In this document: positions 59,001-64,000 of the stretch, piece after piece
Layout: each line of letters starts with the position of its first letter
Numbering within the stretch: position 1 is the first letter of the stretch
NCBI GenBank assembly: GCA_947396885.1
Contig: OX377203.1
Coordinates: 21,269,253 to 21,333,252, forward strand
Reading direction: 5' to 3'
From: Heligmosomoides polygyrus polygyrus
Lineage: Eukaryota > Nematoda > Chromadorea > Rhabditida > Heligmosomidae
Length of the DNA: 64,000 nt
Made by a program: the position numbers and the translations under genes
Notes under the pieces: generated by a model
The model's database searches: none
The model's input: the letters and a program-made list of their open reading frames with translations, nothing else
Told to the model about the DNA's origin: nothing

Positions 59001-62000
59001 GCAGCGCAAAGCTCGAGGGATCGAACAGATGGGTGGCAGACTGAGGCGTGATAATCACGTCACCGTTGGAGGTCAGCGGTTCATGGAAGAAAAACTGGCC
59101 GTTGGCAGCCACAGACACGTCACGCTCGCCAGCGCCAGACCTGAATGGTTGGTAAAGAGTGAGCCACCAAATCCCAGGCCAGCAGTCAAACTGACTCACT
59201 TCACTTTGACGATAAAACCGCTGCCGTCAGTGCTCTTGATGGCGCCACTGATTCTCGCATCTAACGCTTTCGATTCGTAAACTTGATCGGATGCAACTGC
59301 AAAGAAAATAAATGACTACTGGACCACGCCATTTCAGAAATTTATCTCTTCAATATATCTGAGCTTGTCGCATCTATTCAATTTTCAACCCTGGAACACT
59401 GATACCGCAATTAGTTACCTTTGTTAGGATAAAAGCAAAGCTCAACGATCATTCCTTTGCGATGCGTCACGTATTTTACCTCTACTTCATAGGGTGAATA
59501 TAGCTGTCCAGTGACTGTAAATGTCCAGCCAATGTGAAAGACAACGTTTCTCTTTTGAAGACGCGAACGATCAATCATAACATTTAACATAAAATTTTCG
59601 CAGATCTTTGAGATGTGGAAGGCGTCTTTGGCTTGGGCCTGCAAGACCTAAGCCGATCTGGCTCTATCAAAGCCGGGCCTCCTGCCAACAGCCACACACG
59701 CACCCAGGTCGTCGCGGGAAGGTTGTACTCTCGCCTCCCCCCCCCCCCCCCCCACTTTGAAACCGATCTGTCCTCATTGATTAGAAAGCAATTTTGAGTT
59801 CTGCTGATTTGATCTGATAAGCATCACACATCTAATGTTGTGGTGCATTGAAAAAAGAGATTGTTTGTTTTCTGAGCTTCATACTCGTGCCGTCATGTTC
59901 GTTATAAAACCAGAAGTTGTGTAGTATTCACTGATAACGTTTCGGGTTTTCAGTTTTTTTCAGGTCTAAAATAACTATGGAAGATATCTCAAACAGACAT
60001 GATTTCAGGATAACTATGCCGGCGCCGTTTGATCGAACGCAACATCCACCCCTCGTGGAACCGATTAGCAGTCACCCGTATACCGGGGTGAGCCCCCGCT
60101 GATATCAGCACGGAACCCACGATTAGTGGATGTTGCGTTCGATCAAACGGCGCCGGTAATGTAAAGGCGTAGAGCATTCCCGCCCGGTCAGGAGGTGCGG
60201 GTTCGAGTCCCGCCCGGCGCTAGAAGTTTTGATCGCAACAAAACATCGTTACGACAGTTTACAACCTCGATACCAGCCACTTGAGGCTTCAAGAAAGTGA
60301 TTTGAACCGCAATATAAAGCATCTTCACTAGTAACAGCTTTACGGGTTTACCTAATAAGAAATGCTACATTCCACCTTCCTAGAAAAGTGAACCGGGATA
60401 AATTTTTAAAATATATTTCAGGAACAGAGTCCTTTGGATATAGAAGTTTGCTCTGCTTCATCTACTCTTTCTACTACTTGATTTGCTTTTTTTAGAACAA
60501 TTTTTAACCTTTCTCTTGCCTCCTTATAACACGCTGACAACGGTTTTCACTCTAGTTTAGGCCCTTAGGTCCCAACATTAGTTCTGGCTTATTTTTTAAA
60601 ATTACTTTCAACTACGATACTTTTTCCCTTGGTATTCGTTCGAACGTGTCTTAAAGATGTACAAGGCGCAAATAACATTTTGCCCCATTTACTTATTAGC
60701 TGTGGTCAATTAACCCGGCTATTCTCTTTATGACTTAGGAGGTAGCCAGAAGCTTCTGTTGATGAAAGGAAACTGAAGCGGGTTAAATATCAGGACAAAA
60801 ACCAGTAAGAGCATCAAACAAAGTCTGACGGTGTAGTTGTCGCGTTCGCTGCAGTGGTCTCCGCAAACGCGATCAGTGACTACAGCGCGGTGGTGGCTAC
60901 CGCAGTTGCGACGAGAGTTCCTAAGCTCGATCCACTCCTCGTGCGAAACTAAACCACGGTAGGCTCGTGATTTATAAGCCCTCTGGCTACTCCGCCTAGA
61001 TAATGCCAGCAACGAGAAGCGCCTTTTGCAGCACGGAGAACGCCTAAACACGTGCAACACCACAAGTAGAAGCTTTGTTCGCGCTCAGCCATAAAAGCCA
61101 TAAATCTCTCCGGGATGACGAATTGGTGCCAGACTTTCTGGGAAGGATAAAACACTAATTGTTGCAAACGCCTGACCTCCACAAGACACTGTTTACGACA
61201 ACAGGCATTCAAATAGTCTCTACGACATCCCGTAGAATTAGAATGCGTGACGCTTCCCAAACAAAGATTGCATAACACCAATGTTATCCCTACTATCATT
61301 GAACGCATTTTCAATTTCTTTTTTTAATAGAAGAAGAGTATAATTTCAGTGACAAACCTATCCAGCCATTTTACTTCAAACTTGAAGATTTTGTTAACTA
61401 AGAATAATGATACATCTCACAAGATTATCCAAAAACAGATGTAAAAAAAACCTTAAGGACTTTAGGACATACCATTTATATCGAACTGCTGCGGCTCAAA
61501 GTTCATGCACGAAATGAGCTGCACGTTATATCGTCCTTGCACGGGTACGCAGATCGATGACAAGCCAGCTGGCGCACTGACATCTCCGCGCAGTTGCTTC
61601 TTGTCGCTATGAGACCATTTCTGAAACAATTTTTTTTAATAAATAAAATGAACGACACTAAGGTAAGCATCACTCTCGCTGATTCGCAGCTCTGAGCTTT
61701 GTTTCGCCCGGAAATTCCTCAGAAACTAGAGACAATATTCAGAGGAGTTGATATGAAAAGGTACTTCAATTGACTGCAACTGGCGACAAAAAAAATCGGA
61801 AAAAAATAGCAACCCAAAACAGATCTCACGTTTCCAGAGAGCTTGCAGAATGGATTTTTTTTTGAATTTTTTGAAAAATGAATCAAAACACTAACCAGCT
61901 GGGCGGGATGACTGAGCTTAATATTGGTGGCGAAACCGCTCTGCACGAAATGCACCGGCTGTGGGCGTACTTTCTCGACAACCAGCGGCAGTTCGCGCTG

Positions 62001-62205
62001 CTCCCAGCAGCCACGATCACCTCCGTCGATTCGAACTGAAACCAGAACCACCTTAAGGCTATGCATCTGGCTGACTTCCAAAAGCCTCACAAACCTCTAT
62101 AGCTTCCTGGGCCAATACTCTTGAAAACGAACTCGTCTTTTCCGCGAACTGAATCGACGACATTGTCTCCATGCAGCAACGAAATCGACAACGTTTCACA
62201 CGTGC
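49483..62205 (-). CDS. nra-4: NOMO (nodal modulator) orthologue, 3' half
   Basis: NOMO is an ER membrane protein with many lumenal beta-sandwich (carboxypeptidase-regulatory-like) repeats; it works with nicalin and the translocon. Exons in transcript order: 62095-62205, 61896-62035, 61473-61620, 59200-59296, 58994-59140, 58842-58932, 58691-58761, 58308-58437, 57173-57289, 56662-56789, 55706-55875, 52539-52669, 52016-52208, 51611-51753, 49483-49566 (TGA). All fourteen junctions agree in phase; total 1901 nt. Matching blocks: VFKSIGPGSYRVRI, VHFVQSGFATNIKLSH, RYNVQLISCMNFEP, EDVLLSIVGGKDYRSN, APGDYFLRAILQEYKFEP, NQDGTYRIRALKPDCHYRV, SLLALPFFGILALIFF (the single membrane helix) and a basic tail ERRKRK. 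The N-terminal half (about 530 residues in human) is beyond 64 kb. Introns range from 59 to 3036 bp; the large ones hold RTE, MITEs and SINEs. Confidence 0.92.
49790..51540 (-). mobile_element. Decayed RTE retrotransposon in the last NOMO intron
   Basis: Minus-strand reading, with frameshifts, gives SFLEAHQNAFAVQEG, VVYKLFALEGRL, PLCPTFIDLKKAFEYVETEA (reverse transcriptase domain), VVVNVKRGVRQRES, LHLHFADDIGP (FADD active site), then a worn C-terminus to about 49790. A foldback (49917-50144) is inserted near its 3' end. The 5' part with the endonuclease is missing. It lies between the membrane-helix exon and the last exon of NOMO. Confidence 0.85.
49917..50144. mobile_element. Foldback MITE inserted in RTE
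   Basis: Arms of about 77 bp: left ATTCATCAACGACTTATGTG to AAGCGATATGGTGAGCGATA, mirrored on the right. The loop holds an ATTT microsatellite. RTE coding similarity continues on both sides, so the foldback arrived after the RTE. Confidence 0.85.
52849..53485. mobile_element. piggyBac-type MITE in a NOMO intron
   Basis: Flanked on both sides by TTAA (52845-52848 and 53486-53489). Terminal repeats: TCCATTGACGACCGCGCGGC on the left, CCCATTGACGACCGCGCGGC on the right in reverse; a second GCGTGGGACCGCGCG block is shared further in. 637 bp, no transposase. The TTAA duplication with CCC-like ends is diagnostic of piggyBac. Confidence 0.82.
53490..55417. other. Intron sequence with a possible retroelement 3' part
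   Basis: This is the rest of the 3-kb NOMO intron. Plus-strand sequence ends in a TAAA repeat (55418-55448), which suggests the 3' end of a non-LTR element, but I found no reverse transcriptase motif in the open pieces near 54690-55300. Confidence 0.35.
55418..55448 (+). repeat. (TAAA)n microsatellite / element tail
   Basis: Seven or so TAAA units follow TATGACGTATATAA. The same motif terminates the non-LTR 3' ends at 6.9 and 62.56 kb, so this is likely a retroelement tail on the plus strand. Confidence 0.55.
60018..60305 (+). repeat. SINE-2 copy behind a palindromic head
   Basis: A perfect inverted repeat, GCCGGCGCCGTTTGATCGAA and onward to CAACATCCAC, spans 60018-60157 around a 75-bp loop. 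Its right arm runs into a tRNA-like unit with seven perfect acceptor pairs (GCGCCGG/CCGGCGC) and a perfect T-arm (GCGGG/CCCGC with TTCGAGT), but a mutated anticodon stem. The downstream flank GAAGTTTTGATCGCAACAAA to GAGGCTTCAAGAAAGTG is shared with the 46-kb copy. Confidence 0.75.
61060..61290 (+). repeat. SINE-1 copy in a NOMO intron
   Basis: TTGGTGCCAGACTTTCTGGG, AAGGATAAAACACTAA, CTCTACGACATCCCGTAGAA and GCGTGACGCTTCCC match the family body. The head is degraded and the TCCTTTA tail is short. Confidence 0.7.
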
Positions 62206-62559
62206 CTAAAAGCATATTTATGGTAGAAAACAGCAAAAATAGTAGAAGCAATGTAGCGGAAATCTTCCACGTTCGGATCCTGATAAATCTTGGCATAGTA
62301 GTGCTGTCTCTCTTACCAATCTTGGAGAGCTTGAGATAAATAATGTTATTCAACATCGTAGCGGAAATCTATTCTTCGATTGCTTTTACGGCAACTTTTT
62401 AATCCTTTTAATTGGTACTTTTACCTCTGAATTTGAGCCGAGCCCTCCAAAACAAGATGAAAATCGAAAAGCCGTTCTTGAGAACAGATCAGCTAAAAGT
62501 CCGCCAAAAACAAATAATTTATACCATTTTCAAGTCGAATTGACACCTTCCAAATCAAA

Positions 62560-63215
62560 TTTATTTATTTATTTAAATGCACCAAAAGTGCGCTTGAACA
62601 CAACAAACAAAAAAATAAAAACACAGTAACCATAAAAAATCTCATGTGTGGCGTTAGTAACAATAAATAAACAAAGCCAGTAGGGGGACATCACTATGTA
62701 TACTTTAAGATAGGAAGTCTATGTTTCCTAAGCATTTGGAGTTTCAGTTCAAAGTACTAGAGCAATTTTTTTAAATTATGACGAAATACAGTATAATTAT
62801 GTCGAAATAGTTAAAGAAAATGTTTAGGCAGAAGTTTATCATAAGCGTCAGGAGTTAGAAGCCAGAAGTTCACTATAGCTATGGCGTGATTCCCAGTGTG
62901 TGAAGAAATCACTTTCGAGCAACTTTACGAGAGCGAAGCACCTTGGAGTCCGGTCTAATTTCCGAGCATATCAAGGCGAGCAACCAGCCACATTATGCTT
63001 CCTCTCGGTATTGCTTCCATAGAAACTGAACTTGCCAAAAAAATCACTCCGACGAATATTACCATGTAGGTGTCTATATAAACTAGAATGAAAATAAAAA
63101 CGAAGATGAGAAGGTTAGAAACAACATGTACGTAACGAAGTGCTTTGCACTGAAACCCTAATTACCATTATTATTAAAGCAATAACCGGAAACATAGTGA
63201 TATCAACAAAACAGG
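62560..63215 (-). mobile_element. 3' end of a non-LTR retroelement, copy B
   Basis: Same sequence as 6922-7555 in the same orientation, with a longer TAAA tail at its left (3') end. It is inserted within the iteron array of the TIR element. Confidence 0.65.
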
Positions 63216-63433
63216 ATAAATAAACAATAATAAATAAACAAACAAATAAATTCGAAACTTTTCAAACCAAACTGGACGTTTGTCCAAGCTAGCCTAGGAA
63301 TTTTGAAATCAAAGCGAACTCTTCTAAATCGAAATGATCTTAGACTCTCCAAAAAGGCTAGAATAATTTCTTGTTCAAGGAAAGTTTTTGCATAACTTTC
63401 CTTGAAGTTTTTATTCACCTACGCAATAAGTGT

Positions 63434-63696
63434 TTATGTTTATGTTTATGTTTATGTTTATTTAAGCCAAGAGCAAACAACAAAGCCGACAAGTGAAACA
63501 CGCAACAACTCTATGATTGGCTATACAACTAAAAAAGAAGGCATGTTATACAGAAACAAATCTTCTGTTAGCTGAGAAAAGCCCTTGATTTGGATTCTTC
63601 CATATAATTGTTAAGCCATTGTTTCCGTAGGAATCATTTTATCCAAATTTATGAAAAGGTATATTATCTTTCTTCCTCATACTTAGGCTAACTACA
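63434..63696 (-). mobile_element. Small insertion with (CATAAA)n tail
   Basis: It begins with four to five TTTATG units (a CATAAA tail on the minus strand) and ends at ACAAGTG; AAGTG occurs at both edges (63429-63433 and 63692-63696), a likely target duplication. It is absent from the related element at 4.7 kb, where the flanks are continuous. Confidence 0.6.
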
Positions 63697-64000
63697 AGTG
63701 AACACATTGGTTGAAATTTTATAAAAAATTGGAAGAAAAATAATGTTTTAGGGTCCGTTTTTAAGATCAGGGAGGCCTAAATTTTTAATTCCAAAAGAGC
63801 ACGCCCCCGTCTCCAAGATGCCCGATTTTTATTCGATTGATAGCAGAATTTCTGTATGCGTGGAATTTCACGTGTGAAAGCGATAGAAAAAGCAATTGAG
63901 ATAACACACAAATCCTCATTTTGATGGTTCACGTAAGTGACGCTTACAGCATCAATCAAATAAATGTTGCGCCGAACTTTCTGAGTGCATGGCGCGATCT

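Larger units (their letters stand above)
62522..64000. mobile_element. Iteron-TIR element broken by two insertions
   Basis: The element starts TACCATTTTCAAGTCGAATT at 62530, breaks at about 62560, resumes TTCGAAACTTTTCAAACCAAAC at about 63249, breaks again at 63434 and resumes AACACATTGG.TTGAAATTTT at 63697, running to the window edge with the interior shared with 4.7-5.05 kb. It lies upstream of the first visible NOMO exon, so in or before a NOMO intron. Confidence 0.7.

Noticed and set aside
62207..62356. Hydrophobic minus-strand reading upstream of the first visible NOMO exon (ISATLLLLFLLFSTINM) that resembles a signal peptide.
   Set aside because: A TTTTAG acceptor separates it from the exon, and the exon matches the middle of NOMO, not its start.

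Overview
The window is eukaryotic and looks like a nematode, most likely a clade V strongylid of the hookworm type (inference). The evidence is the intron style (59-61 bp introns beside multi-kilobase ones, acceptors of the TTTTCAG type, donors such as GTTAGT and GTTTGT), a NOMO gene whose exons join in phase, RTE and CR1-like retrotransposon pieces, mariner/Tc1 elements, and a very dense load of MITEs and tRNA-derived SINEs. No operon, ribosome-binding site or CRISPR array is present.

Three host genes can be assembled exon by exon. (1) Minus strand, 32.6 to 19.0 kb: a six-exon gene for a 428-residue zinc-finger protein in which a composite module (C2H2 finger plus a C-x2-H-x2-H motif) occurs twice with a period of exactly 107 residues. 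(2) Plus strand, 38.6 to 44.9 kb: a five-exon gene for a basic, coiled-coil protein of about 193 residues that I do not recognise. (3) Minus strand, 62.2 to 49.5 kb: the 3' half (15 exons, about 633 codons) of the NOMO / C. elegans nra-4 orthologue, an ER membrane protein; its 5' half lies beyond the right edge. A broken, intronless SURF4/sft-4 copy lies at 17.7-18.3 kb.

Layout: 0-19 kb holds no intact host gene that I can see. It carries a 5'-truncated RTE with a 16-bp target duplication, a mariner with TIRs and a TA duplication, PIF-like MITEs, a CR1-like remnant, Tc1 remnants, a tandem duplication and the SURF4 pseudogene. 19-33 kb is the zinc-finger gene, whose introns hold a Tc1-like inverted pair and a 2.8-kb Tc1-superfamily element with an intact 340-residue DD34E transposase and long terminal inverted repeats built of 21-bp iterons. 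33-38 kb is a pile of nested TIR elements (hAT-like with an 8-bp duplication, PIF-like, AT-rich foldbacks). 38-49 kb is the coiled-coil gene with SINEs, RTE and MITE insertions in its introns, followed by mariner and foldback debris. 49-62 kb is NOMO with RTE, piggyBac-type MITE and SINE insertions in its larger introns. 62.5-64 kb is a relative of the iteron transposon interrupted by two retroelement insertions.

The three host genes show no obvious functional link. Exon limits were read by eye from splice consensus, reading-frame phase and remembered family sequence. No search or alignment was run.
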